Shown here in pieces: positions 48,999 to 57,935 of a stretch of 64,000 bases of DNA. Positions within the stretch are counted from its first letter, which is position 1. Each line of letters begins with the position of its first letter. The position numbers and the translations under genes were made by a program. Below the pieces are notes generated by a model that was given only the letters and a program-made list of their open reading frames with translations, searched no databases and had not been told where the DNA came from. This DNA comes from Oligoflexia bacterium (GTDB lineage: Bacteria > Bdellovibrionota_C > UBA2361 > JBGSMV01), in contig JAIBBU010000011.1 in the NCBI GenBank assembly GCA_019694515.1, forward strand, positions 1 to 64,000, in the 5' to 3' direction.

Positions 48999-50804
48999 AT
49001 GGAAAAGAGTGCTATTAACGAAAAACTGAGAAATATCGCGATTATCGCGCATGTCGACCACGGTAAGACTACGCTCGTAGATTTTATGTTCCAGCAGAGC
49101 GGAACCTTTCGCGCTAACCAGGAAGTTGCCGAACGGGTGATGGACAGCATGGACCTCGAACGGGAACGCGGCATTACGATCTCGGCCAAGAACTGCTCGA
49201 TTAATTGGAAAGGGGTCAAAGTTAACATACTGGACACTCCGGGCCATGCTGACTTTGGCGGTGAGGTTGAGCGTGCGCTGATGATGGTGCAGGGGGCAAT
49301 TTTATTGGTAGATGCTTCAGAGGGACCGCTGCCGCAAACTCGCTTTGTATTGAGTAAAGCCCTTAAGGCCGGGCTGAAGCTCGTGGTGGTGATTAACAAA
49401 ATCGATCGCAAAGATGCGCGTCCCAAGGAGGTGCTCAATCAGGTTTATGACCTTTTTATCGATCTGGATGCGACCGAGGATCAGCTTGATTTTCCGGTCT
49501 TATATGCGATTGGTCGGGAGGGCATCGCCAAGCGCTCCCTAGAGGGCGAGAATTCAGATCTCAGCATACTGTTCGATACCGTTTTGGAAACCGTTCCGGG
49601 CCCTAGCTATCATCCGGGCAGCCCATTTCAGATGCAGGTATTGAATCTCTCTTATTCCGATTATCTCGGGCGGCTCGCAATCGGGAGAGTCGTAGAAGGT
49701 TCCGCCAAGAAGAGCGACCGTCTAATTTGCATCGATCGGCATAGCGCCGAGGTGCCGCTAAAAGTTACTAAGCTGCAGGTGTACCGCGGCATCACCTTTG
49801 AGGAGGTGGAGGTCGCCGAGCCCGGTGAGATCGTAATTCTCTCCGGCGCTGATGAGGTCGAAATCGGTGATACGATCTGCACCAAAGAGGCTCCCGTCCC
49901 GCTCAAGCGCGTGACGGTAGATGAGCCGACCATTGCTATGCGCTTCACTACAAATACTTCGCCGCTTTCCGGCACCGAGGGAAAGTTTGTGCAATCGCAG
50001 CGTATCCGGGAGCGTTTGCTAAAGGAAACGCTGCACAATGTGGCGCTCAAGTTTGAAGAAACATCCGACGCTGACACCTTTGTGCTGAAGGGGCGCGGCG
50101 AATTTCAGATGGCAATTTTGATTGAGACTATGAGGCGCGAGGGTTTTGAACTCAGCGTCGGCCGGCCTGAGGTAATTCTAAAGGAGCAGGACGGCAAACT
50201 AATGGAGCCGATCGAGCATCTTTTAATTGATTTGGACGAAAGATTCATCGGCATCGTGACCGAAAAATTATCAGCGCGAAAAGGGCGCATGGTGAATATG
50301 GTCAATCACGGCTCGGGCAGGGCGCGCTTGGAATTCTCGATTCCATCTAGGGGCTTGATCGGATATCGCAACGAATTCCTGACCGATACCCGGGGCACCG
50401 GCATAATGAATTCCTATTTGAGCGGGTTTGAAGATCATCGCGGCGAGATCGAGTCGCGGGTGACGGGTTCGTTGGTCGCGGACCGGCCCGGCAGTGCTAT
50501 TCCTTATGCGATTTTCCACCTGGAACCACGCGGTAAAATGTTGGTGCAGCCGGGAGATCCGGTTTATGAAGGCATGATCGTCGGGGAGCATAATCGTGAT
50601 AACGATCTGGATGTTAATATTTGCCGGGAAAAGAAACTGACTAATATTCGTGCGGCAGGGCGCGACGAGAACGTAATTCTCACACCAGTGACCCCGCTGG
50701 CGCTGGAAAAGGCAATTGAGTTTATTAAAGATGACGAGCTGGTTGAGGTGACACCTAAATCAATTCGGCTGAGAAAAAAGATTTTGCAGGCCAATAAACG
50801 CTAG
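48999..50804 (+). CDS. typA: Ribosome-associated GTPase TypA/BipA
   Basis: Translational GTPase of the elongation-factor family, needed for ribosome assembly and stress growth. G1 AHVDHGKTT is at residues 17-25, G2 RERGITI near 53, G3 DTPGHADF near 77 and G4 NKID near 133. The C-terminal TypA-specific domain is at the end (GRDENVILTPVTPLALEKA). The length of 601 aa is full. It lies alone between two longer spacers. A ribosome binding site is not obvious before ATG 48999, but the start matches the family. Confidence 0.97.
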   Translation: MEKSAINEKLRNIAIIAHVDHGKTTLVDFMFQQSGTFRANQEVAERVMDSMDLERERGITISAKNCSINWKGVKVNILDTPGHADFGGEVERALMMVQGAILLVDASEGPLPQTRFVLSKALKAGLKLVVVINKIDRKDARPKEVLNQVYDLFIDLDATEDQLDFPVLYAIGREGIAKRSLEGENSDLSILFDTVLETVPGPSYHPGSPFQMQVLNLSYSDYLGRLAIGRVVEGSAKKSDRLICIDRHSAEVPLKVTKLQVYRGITFEEVEVAEPGEIVILSGADEVEIGDTICTKEAPVPLKRVTVDEPTIAMRFTTNTSPLSGTEGKFVQSQRIRERLLKETLHNVALKFEETSDADTFVLKGRGEFQMAILIETMRREGFELSVGRPEVILKEQDGKLMEPIEHLLIDLDERFIGIVTEKLSARKGRMVNMVNHGSGRARLEFSIPSRGLIGYRNEFLTDTRGTGIMNSYLSGFEDHRGEIESRVTGSLVADRPGSAIPYAIFHLEPRGKMLVQPGDPVYEGMIVGEHNRDNDLDVNICREKKLTNIRAAGRDENVILTPVTPLALEKAIEFIKDDELVEVTPKSIRLRKKILQANKR

Positions 50805-51152
50805 CAGAGCAGCAGCTCATTGATAATGACCTAACGACGATCTGAAGCAACTTGCAGCGATTCGTTATTACCACGTTGGATCCAAGTTGCAGCGGTTTAT
50901 ATCGCGGCACGCAAAACATCAGGTTTGGTTTCCGGGCGCCTGCGCTGCCTTGCGGCATGTGGGATTGGAGCTGCCTATCTCCTCCAGCTGTGGCACCAAA
51001 AAGCACCTACCGCAGCCGCGCTATATCTCCGCTCGCCACTAACTAAGTAAGATGCGCCTCTAATCCATTCAAAATCCTGAGTAGACTGTGTGTGGCTTTT
51101 AATTCACGCTAACTTAGCTATAATCGTCCGGTCTGATTCCTTACAGTTTGAT
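50805..51152. other. Intergenic stretch between typA and the SGNH gene
   Basis: A 348-base gap without a gene. It contains an imperfect direct repeat, AACTTGCAGCGATT at 50849-50862 and AAGTTGCAGCGGTT at 50884-50897, 35 bases apart (12 of 14 identical), and a -10 box TATAAT before the SGNH gene. A minus-strand frame there is not protein-like. Confidence 0.5.
51119..51124 (+). promoter_or_regulatory. Perfect -10 box before the SGNH gene
   Basis: TATAAT lies 28 bases upstream of ATG 51153. The -35 is weak (TTTTA-like at 16-17 bases). Since this box lies inside the longer open frame starting at 51090, it supports the shorter start. Confidence 0.45.
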
Positions 51153-52259
51153 ATGAATAGACAGCCGGTCCGGAACGCCCCCACCACCGATCCCGCAGCG
51201 ACGCAGGCCGCAGCACCATCAAGCTTAACGGTGCTTAAGAAGAGTGGTTCTCGGCAGCGCTACCGTTTCTTCGCCCCGCTGTGCGGTTTACTGATAGCTC
51301 TGATCGTTACAGAGATCGTAGTGCGCAGCATCGAGCATTTTAGTGCCGCTCATCCGAAGCGTCATGATCGACCGGAGCGCTTTCATTATCCGGAGAATAA
51401 TCGCAAATGGCGTGATTTTTCATATACCGAGGAGAAACCTGCCAATACCTTTCGCATGATTGTATTGGGGGATTCGTTCACCGCCGGAACCGGGGTGCAG
51501 TTTGACGACACCTTCAGCAAGCGCCTAGAGCGGCTGTTGAATATGGGCAGCGGCCCCTTGAAGGCCGAGGTGCTGAATTTCGGAGTTCCGGGCTACAACA
51601 CGGTTCAGGAGGAGATGTTGTTTAAAAAGGCCGTAGTACGGCAGCCGGATTTAGCGCTGCTGGAGATCACCCTCAATGACGCCGAGATGCAGCCCTTTCG
51701 GGTGGCTTTCCCCAATTTCGACCCTTCCGGGGAAAAACTGCTGCGCAAGCCGATTTTTCAGTGGTGGCGGACGGCCGCCTTTGTGGCCCAACGGCTGATC
51801 AATACTGAATCGCACCGGTTCTACATCAAATACCACCAATCTTTATTTGAGGAGCCGGAGAGCTGGAAGCGCTTTAGCTCGGCCATTGTCGCGATGCGTG
51901 ATGTAGCACGGGCCAATAAGATTAAATTCGCGGCAGTGGTTTTTCCCATGTTCTCCTACCCGATTGATGAGCATTATCCCTTCTGGAGTGTGCACACTAA
52001 GATTAATGGGCTGCTTGATGATTTAGGAGTGGATCATCTCGACCTGGCGAAATCCTTTGAGGGCATCCCGCCAGCGCGGCTGCAGATACTGCCCGGCGCG
52101 GATAGCCACCCAAATGAGATCGGCCATCGCATCGCAGCGGATAGAATCTATGCCTGGCTGCATCGACGGGAGATCGTACCTGCCACCTTAAAGCCAGCAA
52201 TCGAACTGCATGGTCAGAAAAATGGCGGAAAGCCCTCGCATCAGGAACATGTTAAATAG
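51153..52259 (+). CDS. SGNH/GDSL-hydrolase-like membrane-anchored protein
   Basis: A 368-aa protein with one membrane helix (FAPLCGLLIALIVTEIVV, about residues 45-62) that anchors an SGNH-hydrolase domain in the periplasm. Block I GDSFTAGTG is near 105 and block V DSHPNEIGH near 315. Family members remove or transfer acyl or acetyl groups on polysaccharides and lipids. ATG 51153 is chosen over GTG 51090 because a TATAAT box lies between them. The next gene starts six bases after its stop, so it is co-transcribed with a GT39-like enzyme, suggesting joint work on a surface glycan. Confidence 0.83.
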   Translation: MNRQPVRNAPTTDPAATQAAAPSSLTVLKKSGSRQRYRFFAPLCGLLIALIVTEIVVRSIEHFSAAHPKRHDRPERFHYPENNRKWRDFSYTEEKPANTFRMIVLGDSFTAGTGVQFDDTFSKRLERLLNMGSGPLKAEVLNFGVPGYNTVQEEMLFKKAVVRQPDLALLEITLNDAEMQPFRVAFPNFDPSGEKLLRKPIFQWWRTAAFVAQRLINTESHRFYIKYHQSLFEEPESWKRFSSAIVAMRDVARANKIKFAAVVFPMFSYPIDEHYPFWSVHTKINGLLDDLGVDHLDLAKSFEGIPPARLQILPGADSHPNEIGHRIAADRIYAWLHRREIVPATLKPAIELHGQKNGGKPSHQEHVK

Positions 52260-52265
52260 ATCGGC

Positions 52266-53723
52266 ATGTTGAGGCGCAGTGCTGAAGCCGCCTTTTGGGC
52301 GAGCTGTGCGATTTGGCTTTTATGTTTGCCGTGGCGCGCCAGTCTATGGCTGGACGAGCTGGTATCGTACTGGGTGATCAAGGACGGTTTGCGCGAGACT
52401 TGGGCCCGCGCCGTAACCTTTCAAGGGCAATCGCCACTTTACTATTCGATTCTCTGGGTATGGACTCGGCTCTTTGGCATATCCGAGTTGGCGCTGAGAT
52501 TGCCCTCGGTCTTGTGCGCCCTTGGGAGCGGGTTTTTGCTCTATAAAATTGGACGCCAATTCTTCGATCGCAGCACGGCATTGACGGCGGTGGTGTTGTT
52601 TTTCTCGGTCAATTCGTTAGTGATAGCATCGATCAGCGCACGTCCCTACAGCTTGGCGCTGCTGTTTTTTCTGGCTGCTACTCTGGTCTTATTGACCGGC
52701 ACTGGCCGCTCCAGCGCGATTGCTTACGGCACGCTAATGTTGGGTTCTTACTATGCGCACTATCTGTTTATTTTCGGTGCCGGAGCGCAGCTATTGTTGA
52801 TCATATTTTGCCGGCCGCGTCAGCTCGCTAACTTTATGCTGGCGCTGCTGCTGGTGGCAATTTTCGCGATCCCGGGGGCGCTTCAAATTATGACGCTGAG
52901 TACTCAAGCAGAGTTGAGCTTTGCTCCATATCCTAGCTTCGGAGGTTTCTTCACGGCAGCCTTTCCGGTCGCCACCCTGGTGGTATGGTTTGCGGCCATC
53001 GTTGCCGGATACTTCTTTGGCTCGGGAAGACTTTCCACCGAGCGGATAAACCCCATGCTGCTGCTGCTCTTTTTGTTGTGGTGTATCTGCGGTCCGCTGA
53101 TTTTTTTGGCCGTGTCTAATCTGCACCATGGCAGCCTTTTTTTGGAGCGCTATTTTCTATGGAGCGCGGCGGGCTTAGCGTTAGGTCTTGCAGCGACGGT
53201 AACGATAATGGCGCAAGAGCGTGATCGCTGGATTGTGCTGTTAATCTGCGCAGTTCTGGCGGGTTACTTTGCGAGTGCGCGGCACTTTATTTTTGAAGAT
53301 TGGCGTTCCGCTGCAGCCGTAGTGCGGGAACGGTTGGACTCCAATAGCAGCTCCTCAGTTCTAATCTCGAGCGGATTAATTGAGGCACGTAGCGCGGAGT
53401 TCTATACCAGCTCTGAGCGTCAAGATTATCTCCGCAGTCCCTTATCCTACTATGCCGCCGGCGCAGCGGGTACCGCGCTGCCGCCCAATCTGGAGGAGGG
53501 CAAATTTAGTGCCTATCTGCAGGAACATATTGCTCCGATGTTAGGCGCTCAGCAGGAATTTTATGTGTTAGCGCGAGAACCGAGAGCAGATGGCCCCAGT
53601 CTAGAGGAGCGCTATGCACAGTTCTTTGCCCAAGCTGGTTTTGAAAGTCAGCGCCTGGGAGATTTCGGAGAGGTGATCGCGCTACGATTTACCCGGCCTG
53701 GGAAAGCGCAGGAGCAGAACTAG
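52266..53723 (+). CDS. GT39-like polyprenyl-phosphate glycosyltransferase
   Basis: A polytopic membrane protein of 485 aa with about eleven helices. The first loop has WLDELVSYWVI (residues 28-38), the acidic DE pair after helix one typical of ArnT/PMT/GT39 enzymes, and a LYYSILWVW stretch follows. The ARPYSLALLF motif near 120 is also family-like. Such enzymes transfer a sugar from a polyprenyl-phosphate donor to a lipid or protein on the periplasmic side. It forms an operon with the SGNH hydrolase. Its 3' end overlaps the convergent nhaA by 42 bases. Confidence 0.83.
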   Translation: MLRRSAEAAFWASCAIWLLCLPWRASLWLDELVSYWVIKDGLRETWARAVTFQGQSPLYYSILWVWTRLFGISELALRLPSVLCALGSGFLLYKIGRQFFDRSTALTAVVLFFSVNSLVIASISARPYSLALLFFLAATLVLLTGTGRSSAIAYGTLMLGSYYAHYLFIFGAGAQLLLIIFCRPRQLANFMLALLLVAIFAIPGALQIMTLSTQAELSFAPYPSFGGFFTAAFPVATLVVWFAAIVAGYFFGSGRLSTERINPMLLLLFLLWCICGPLIFLAVSNLHHGSLFLERYFLWSAAGLALGLAATVTIMAQERDRWIVLLICAVLAGYFASARHFIFEDWRSAAAVVRERLDSNSSSSVLISSGLIEARSAEFYTSSERQDYLRSPLSYYAAGAAGTALPPNLEEGKFSAYLQEHIAPMLGAQQEFYVLAREPRADGPSLEERYAQFFAQAGFESQRLGDFGEVIALRFTRPGKAQEQN

Positions 53724-54824
53724 TAATCCCAAAAAGGCCGAGATCAGCGAACCGGCCAAGATGCCTAATTTGGCGACATCCAACAGATGATTGCCCTCGT
53801 AGGACAAGGTGGCGATAAAGATTGACATGGTAAACCCAATGCCACCGAGGCAGGCCGCTCCGTAGAGTCCTTTGAAATCAACTCCTGCTGGAAGCTCCGC
53901 AACGTTTAATTTGGCAGCGAGCCAGGAAAAAATCGTTATTCCCAGCTGTTTGCCAAAGAACAACCCGAGCAGCACTCCGATTCCTACGGGGTGGCTAATC
54001 GCTTCTGCCAGGCCCCCGGAGATCTGCACTCCAGCGTTAGCGAGAGCAAAGATCGGCATGATCAGATATGCCACCCAGGGGTGGATGGTTTTTTCGATCT
54101 GTTCCCCAATTTCGCGCGGAATGCAGAAGGCCAGCACTACTCCTGCCACGGTGGCATGAATTCCAGAATGGTGGACGAGGTACCACAAAGGCAGCCCAGC
54201 CAATAGATAAATCGAGATCTTTCGGAAACCCCGACGGTTGGCGGCGATCAATGCTGTTGTCAGGAGCACCGCCCAGCCCAGGCTTACAAGATCGAGCTTG
54301 GAGGTATAGAACAGCGCAATCACCGCCACTGCTCCAAGATCGTCAACGATCGCCAGCGCGGTTAGGAAAACTTTCAGCGCCAGCGGAACGCGATTGCCCA
54401 GCAATGAGATAATTCCTAAGGAGAAGGCGATATCTGTCGCGGTTGGAATTGCCCAGCCGTGCACTGCCGGACTGCCCCAATTAATGCCGGTAAAAATCAG
54501 GGCGGGGAAGATCATGCCGCCGAGTGCGGCCGCTGCCGGTAAGGCCGCCTTGCGCGCCGAGGAGAGTTCTCCCTGGATCAACTCGCGCTTAATCTCTAAA
54601 CCCACCAGCAAAAAGAAGATGGCCATTAACGCATCGTTAATCCAATGCAGTACGGGCAAATCAAGACCCGCGGGGAGGACGATGCGGTAGGCCAAAAAAT
54701 TGAAATAAGCCGGAGCAGCGGAGGAGTTGGCCAGCAAGAGCGCCAGCGCGGCTGTAAACACCAGAAGGACGCCGGAAGCGGCTTCGGTTTGAAGGAATTT
54801 CTGAAAAAAGGTTACAACCTTCAA
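53682..54824 (-). CDS. nhaA: Na+/H+ antiporter NhaA
   Basis: Exports sodium in exchange for protons across the inner membrane. About twelve helices fill 380 aa. The conserved HWINDALMAIFFLLVGLEIKRELIQGEL region (given in parts: HWINDALMAIFF then VGLEIKRELIQG) and ALPAAAALGGM are diagnostic, as is the cation-site segment PTATDIAFSLGIISLLG near residue 128 and ALAIVDDLGAV near 158 with its aspartate pair. A TTG start at 54824 gives the typical N-terminus. The 3' end overlaps the convergent glycosyltransferase gene. Confidence 0.93.
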   Translation of the reverse strand: MKVVTFFQKFLQTEAASGVLLVFTAALALLLANSSAAPAYFNFLAYRIVLPAGLDLPVLHWINDALMAIFFLLVGLEIKRELIQGELSSARKAALPAAAALGGMIFPALIFTGINWGSPAVHGWAIPTATDIAFSLGIISLLGNRVPLALKVFLTALAIVDDLGAVAVIALFYTSKLDLVSLGWAVLLTTALIAANRRGFRKISIYLLAGLPLWYLVHHSGIHATVAGVVLAFCIPREIGEQIEKTIHPWVAYLIMPIFALANAGVQISGGLAEAISHPVGIGVLLGLFFGKQLGITIFSWLAAKLNVAELPAGVDFKGLYGAACLGGIGFTMSIFIATLSYEGNHLLDVAKLGILAGSLISAFLGLLVLLLRFPRPGKS

Positions 54825-54864
54825 GCCGTGCAGCCTGCAAAAACTATCGCTATCGCGTCAATCG

Positions 54865-54940
54865 TGGTGACCCCAACGGGACTCGAACCCGTGTTTCCGG
54901 CGTGAGAGGCCAGCGTCCTAGGCCACTAGACGATAGGGCC
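54865..54940 (-). tRNA. tRNA-Glu (anticodon CTC)
   Basis: On the minus strand the cloverleaf is complete: acceptor GGCCCTA with TGGGGTC, D-arm, anticodon loop CTCTCAC within the CTGGC/GCCGG stem, TTCGAGT loop within ACGGG/CCCGT, and an encoded CCA end. Anticodon CTC decodes GAG. Confidence 0.95.
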
Positions 54941-55049
54941 ACAATTGAATCGAGCGCACAACTTTACAGGGTGTTGTTAATGAATTCAAGGAAGGCGCGG
55001 GAGTTTGCTGTTTGTCTTTGCCGGTAAGGGGTCTTATTCATTCAGGAAG

Positions 55050-55078
55050 TTGTTTTCGGAACGCAGCTAATGTAGGAT
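55050..55078 (+). promoter_or_regulatory. Promoter of tRNA-Gln
   Basis: TTGTTT (55050-55055) and TAGGAT (55073-55078) are spaced by 17 bases, ending 10 bases before the mature tRNA. This is a typical stable-RNA promoter layout. Confidence 0.55.
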
Positions 55079-55088
55079 TTTCTCACAT

Positions 55089-55159
55089 TCGCCCGTGGTG
55101 TAATGGTAGCACGTCAGATTCTGACTCTGAAAATCGAGGTTCGAGTCCTTGCGGGCGAA
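55089..55159 (+). tRNA. tRNA-Gln (anticodon CTG)
   Basis: Acceptor TCGCCCG pairs with CGGGCGA, the anticodon stem TCAGA/TCTGA encloses TTCTGAC, and the TTCGAGT loop closes with a CGAGG/CCTTG stem. Anticodon CTG decodes CAG. The CCA end is not encoded, unlike the neighbouring tRNA-Glu, so it must be added enzymatically. Confidence 0.93.
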
Positions 55160-55264
55160 CTCTAATTTGAGCAGTGCTTAGCATCTGCTCGAAGGCCCTG
55201 TCCTCTAAAGCAGCGTTCTGTCGAGCTGTAGCGAAGCAGAACCACAATTTATTAAGTCTTAGGC

Positions 55265-57061
55265 ATGCATCGGATATTTCGTGCCCTAGGCACAACGATG
55301 GCGGCAGCGCTTTGTTTGTGCTCCTGCATCGGACCTACCACCTCGGCCCCTCCTTCGCAGCTTGATATTCAGGTTCGCAGCGCACAAAAGGTCTCCGCGG
55401 ATGCCGAGGTTGAACGCTCATCCGAGGCGATGCATAGCTATCTAGTGGGACAGCTGGCCTACGCTGGTGAGGATTTCAAAACCGCGCTCGAGAATTTTAG
55501 CGCCGCGAGCAGGCTTATTAAGGAGCCAGAGCCCGAACTGCATTCCAGACTGGCGGAGCTGTATGTCAAATCCGGAGAATTGGATAAGGCCTTGGCCGAA
55601 AGCGAGAAGGCGCTGCAGACGGCGCCGAACGATCCGCAGCGCATGCTGCTGCATGCCGGGATTTTGGAATCTTTAAAGCGCTTCGACCATGCCGAACCGG
55701 TTTATCGCTCACTAATCGAATCCAACCCAACCATGAGCGAGCCTTACATCTTGTTAGCGGCGCTATATGCAAAGACGGAGCGGCTGCCAAAGGCCGTCGA
55801 GGCGCTGCGTGCGCTGATTGTGAAAGTTCCAGACGAGCCCAGCGGCTTCTATTATTTGGCGCATGCTTTTGAGGAGCAGGGAGATCTTGCGCAGGCCGAG
55901 AAGCAGCTTTTACGGGCGCATGAACTCAGCCGCGGTAATCACGATCTAACCCTGGATCTGGTGCGAGTTTACCTGAAGGAACGCAAGGTCGACGAGGCTA
56001 AGAATGCGCTAAGCGAAGTTTTGGAAGCAGATCCTAAACATGTTCTGGCACGTCGTGTTATGGGCCAAATTATGCTCGGGGAAAATAAGCTTGAGGACGC
56101 GCTCGAACATCTGACCGTTTTAGAAACTTTAGAGAAGGATTCTGCAGAGACCCGCTTCAAAGTCGCCCTGATTCAGATGCAGCGGCAGAACTACAAAGAA
56201 GCGGTGAATGAACTTAACCTGGTGCTAGCTCAGAACCCGAAGCACGAGCATGCGCGCTATTATTTGGGCTCGGTGTATGCCGCATCGGGCAAGCGTAAAG
56301 AAGCGCTAAAAGAGTTGGCGAAGATTAAGCAGGACCAGGAGCTATTTGTTAAGGGCCGCTTGTTTTCTGCTTTTATACAGCGAGAGGACGGGGATTTAGA
56401 TGGTTCCGAACGCTCCATTCGCGAAGCCTACCAGCGTGAACCGGACAATAAGCGTACTTTTTCTTATCTGATTTTGCTTTTGCGCGAGCGCCATAAGTTC
56501 GACGAGGCCGAAAAATTGCTGCGCGGAGCGCTTGCCGTCGAGCCGCGCAACGATAAGCTGCTCTTCCAGCACGCTGTAGTGCTGCATGATTTAGGCCGCG
56601 ATGCAGAATCGATGGCCGGCATGGAGCAGGTCATCAAGCTTAATCCAAGGCATTCGGATGCGCTAAATTATGTCGCTTACGGCCTGGCTGAAAGTGGCAA
56701 GGATATGGCGCGGGCCGAAGAATTAGTGAAAGCGGCCTTGGAGGTTAAACCCAATGATGGCTATTACCTGGATACCCTTGGCTGGATCTATTTTAAACAG
56801 GGCCGTTTGGCCGACGCAGAGGAGATCTTAGCGCAGGCTGCGAATGGGTCAGAAGAGGATATTGTGGTGGTGGAGCACTACGGTGATTGCCTAATTGCCC
56901 TTCAAAAATTCGAGAAGGCCGCCGAAGTACTGCAAGCCGCAATTGATCGCAGTTCTGCCAGCACCAGCGCGGAACAGCGCCGTGTGGTTGAGCGCATCAA
57001 AGTTAAATTGGAACGGATTAAGTCCCCCCTCAGTGTCAATCCCGTAAAGGCTGCGCACTAA
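55265..57061 (+). CDS. Lipoprotein with tetratricopeptide repeats
   Basis: A 598-aa TPR protein. The N-terminus ends in a lipobox, LCSC, with the modified cysteine near residue 21, so it is attached to a membrane facing the periplasm, most likely the outer membrane. At least twelve TPR-like units follow (for example AEPVYRSLIESNPTMSEPYI, KAVEALRALIV, DTLGWIYFKQGRLADAEEIL). Such proteins scaffold envelope complexes. The next gene begins immediately at its stop with no spacer and encodes a LolB-like lipoprotein, suggesting a joint role in envelope assembly. It is not one of the well-known TPR lipoproteins by recognisable name. Confidence 0.85.
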   Translation: MHRIFRALGTTMAAALCLCSCIGPTTSAPPSQLDIQVRSAQKVSADAEVERSSEAMHSYLVGQLAYAGEDFKTALENFSAASRLIKEPEPELHSRLAELYVKSGELDKALAESEKALQTAPNDPQRMLLHAGILESLKRFDHAEPVYRSLIESNPTMSEPYILLAALYAKTERLPKAVEALRALIVKVPDEPSGFYYLAHAFEEQGDLAQAEKQLLRAHELSRGNHDLTLDLVRVYLKERKVDEAKNALSEVLEADPKHVLARRVMGQIMLGENKLEDALEHLTVLETLEKDSAETRFKVALIQMQRQNYKEAVNELNLVLAQNPKHEHARYYLGSVYAASGKRKEALKELAKIKQDQELFVKGRLFSAFIQREDGDLDGSERSIREAYQREPDNKRTFSYLILLLRERHKFDEAEKLLRGALAVEPRNDKLLFQHAVVLHDLGRDAESMAGMEQVIKLNPRHSDALNYVAYGLAESGKDMARAEELVKAALEVKPNDGYYLDTLGWIYFKQGRLADAEEILAQAANGSEEDIVVVEHYGDCLIALQKFEKAAEVLQAAIDRSSASTSAEQRRVVERIKVKLERIKSPLSVNPVKAAH

Positions 57062-57871
57062 ATGCGAGCGATTTTAGCGGGAGTCTTGCTCATTTTGTGT
57101 TCCTGTCAGCATCCCCTCAGTCTTACCTCGTTAGTTCAAGGGACGGCGCTCTCGGCATCGGAAAGAGCAGATTTCTTGCGGCAGATCCGGGAGCGTAGCA
57201 ACGAGATCCGCAGCTATCGCATGCTGTGCAGCGGCCATCTCCGGTATGGAGAGCAGCGCAGCGGGCTGCGGTATGCCTTCGTATTTTCTGCGCCGGGATC
57301 TCTGAGGATTGAAGCGCTGCCGCCAAATGCCGCTTATACACTCAGTGTCCTTGCAGTTAATGAGGGCCGAGTGCTCTTTTTGGATCAACAAAACAAGAGT
57401 GCGCTCAAAGCCGCAAGCGGCAGCGGGGCGCTATATCGAGCGCTGCGCATTCCTGCCAATGAACAGGATTTGCCCTGGATAATCGCGGGCAGAGTACCCC
57501 CCACAGCACTTACGAACGACGCCCAATATGCTGTATATCGGAATCCTAGCGGGGAGCGGCTGTACTTGCTGGATCCGCTGGGACGCGTGCTCTACATTGT
57601 CTCCGCTGCCAGCCTTATGCTCGAGAGTGTCCAGATGCAAGATCAGTTTAATGGTAGGGAGGCGCTAAAGATCGAGCTGCAATTTGATCATGAAGGAGCT
57701 AGCCCCCAACTCCCTCACGATATTGAGCTAACATTTCCGCGGGATGATTTCGTGCTGTCGCTGAGCCGTACCTCACAGGTGCTTAATCTGCCGATCCCGG
57801 AGCGCCTGTTCGAATTGCAGATTCCTGGTGATTTTGAGCTGCACGAGCTTTCCAGCGCTCGGCATGAATAG
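57062..57871 (+). CDS. LolB-like/DUF4292-type lipoprotein
   Basis: A 269-aa lipoprotein with a short signal peptide and lipobox LCSC (about residues 12-15). After it come beta-strands with amphipathic spacing (RMLCSGHLRYGEQRSGLRYA, SLRIEALPPN, ALKIELQFDH) that fit the half-barrel fold of LolA/LolB and DUF4292 proteins, which bind lipids or lipoproteins. LolB inserts lipoproteins into the outer membrane; whether this is a true LolB is uncertain because the loop with the protruding leucine is not recognisable. It starts directly at the TPR gene's stop codon, with no gap. Confidence 0.7.
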   Translation: MRAILAGVLLILCSCQHPLSLTSLVQGTALSASERADFLRQIRERSNEIRSYRMLCSGHLRYGEQRSGLRYAFVFSAPGSLRIEALPPNAAYTLSVLAVNEGRVLFLDQQNKSALKAASGSGALYRALRIPANEQDLPWIIAGRVPPTALTNDAQYAVYRNPSGERLYLLDPLGRVLYIVSAASLMLESVQMQDQFNGREALKIELQFDHEGASPQLPHDIELTFPRDDFVLSLSRTSQVLNLPIPERLFELQIPGDFELHELSSARHE

Positions 57872-57935
57872 CAGATACCGCAGCGGCGAAGTCAGTGCAG
57901 CTCCCCGGCCTTTCAAGCCAGCGGTCTTCAGATCG

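Noticed and set aside
50849-50897. Two 14-base direct copies as the start of a CRISPR or iteron array
   Set aside because: Only two imperfect copies exist; no further units or associated genes.
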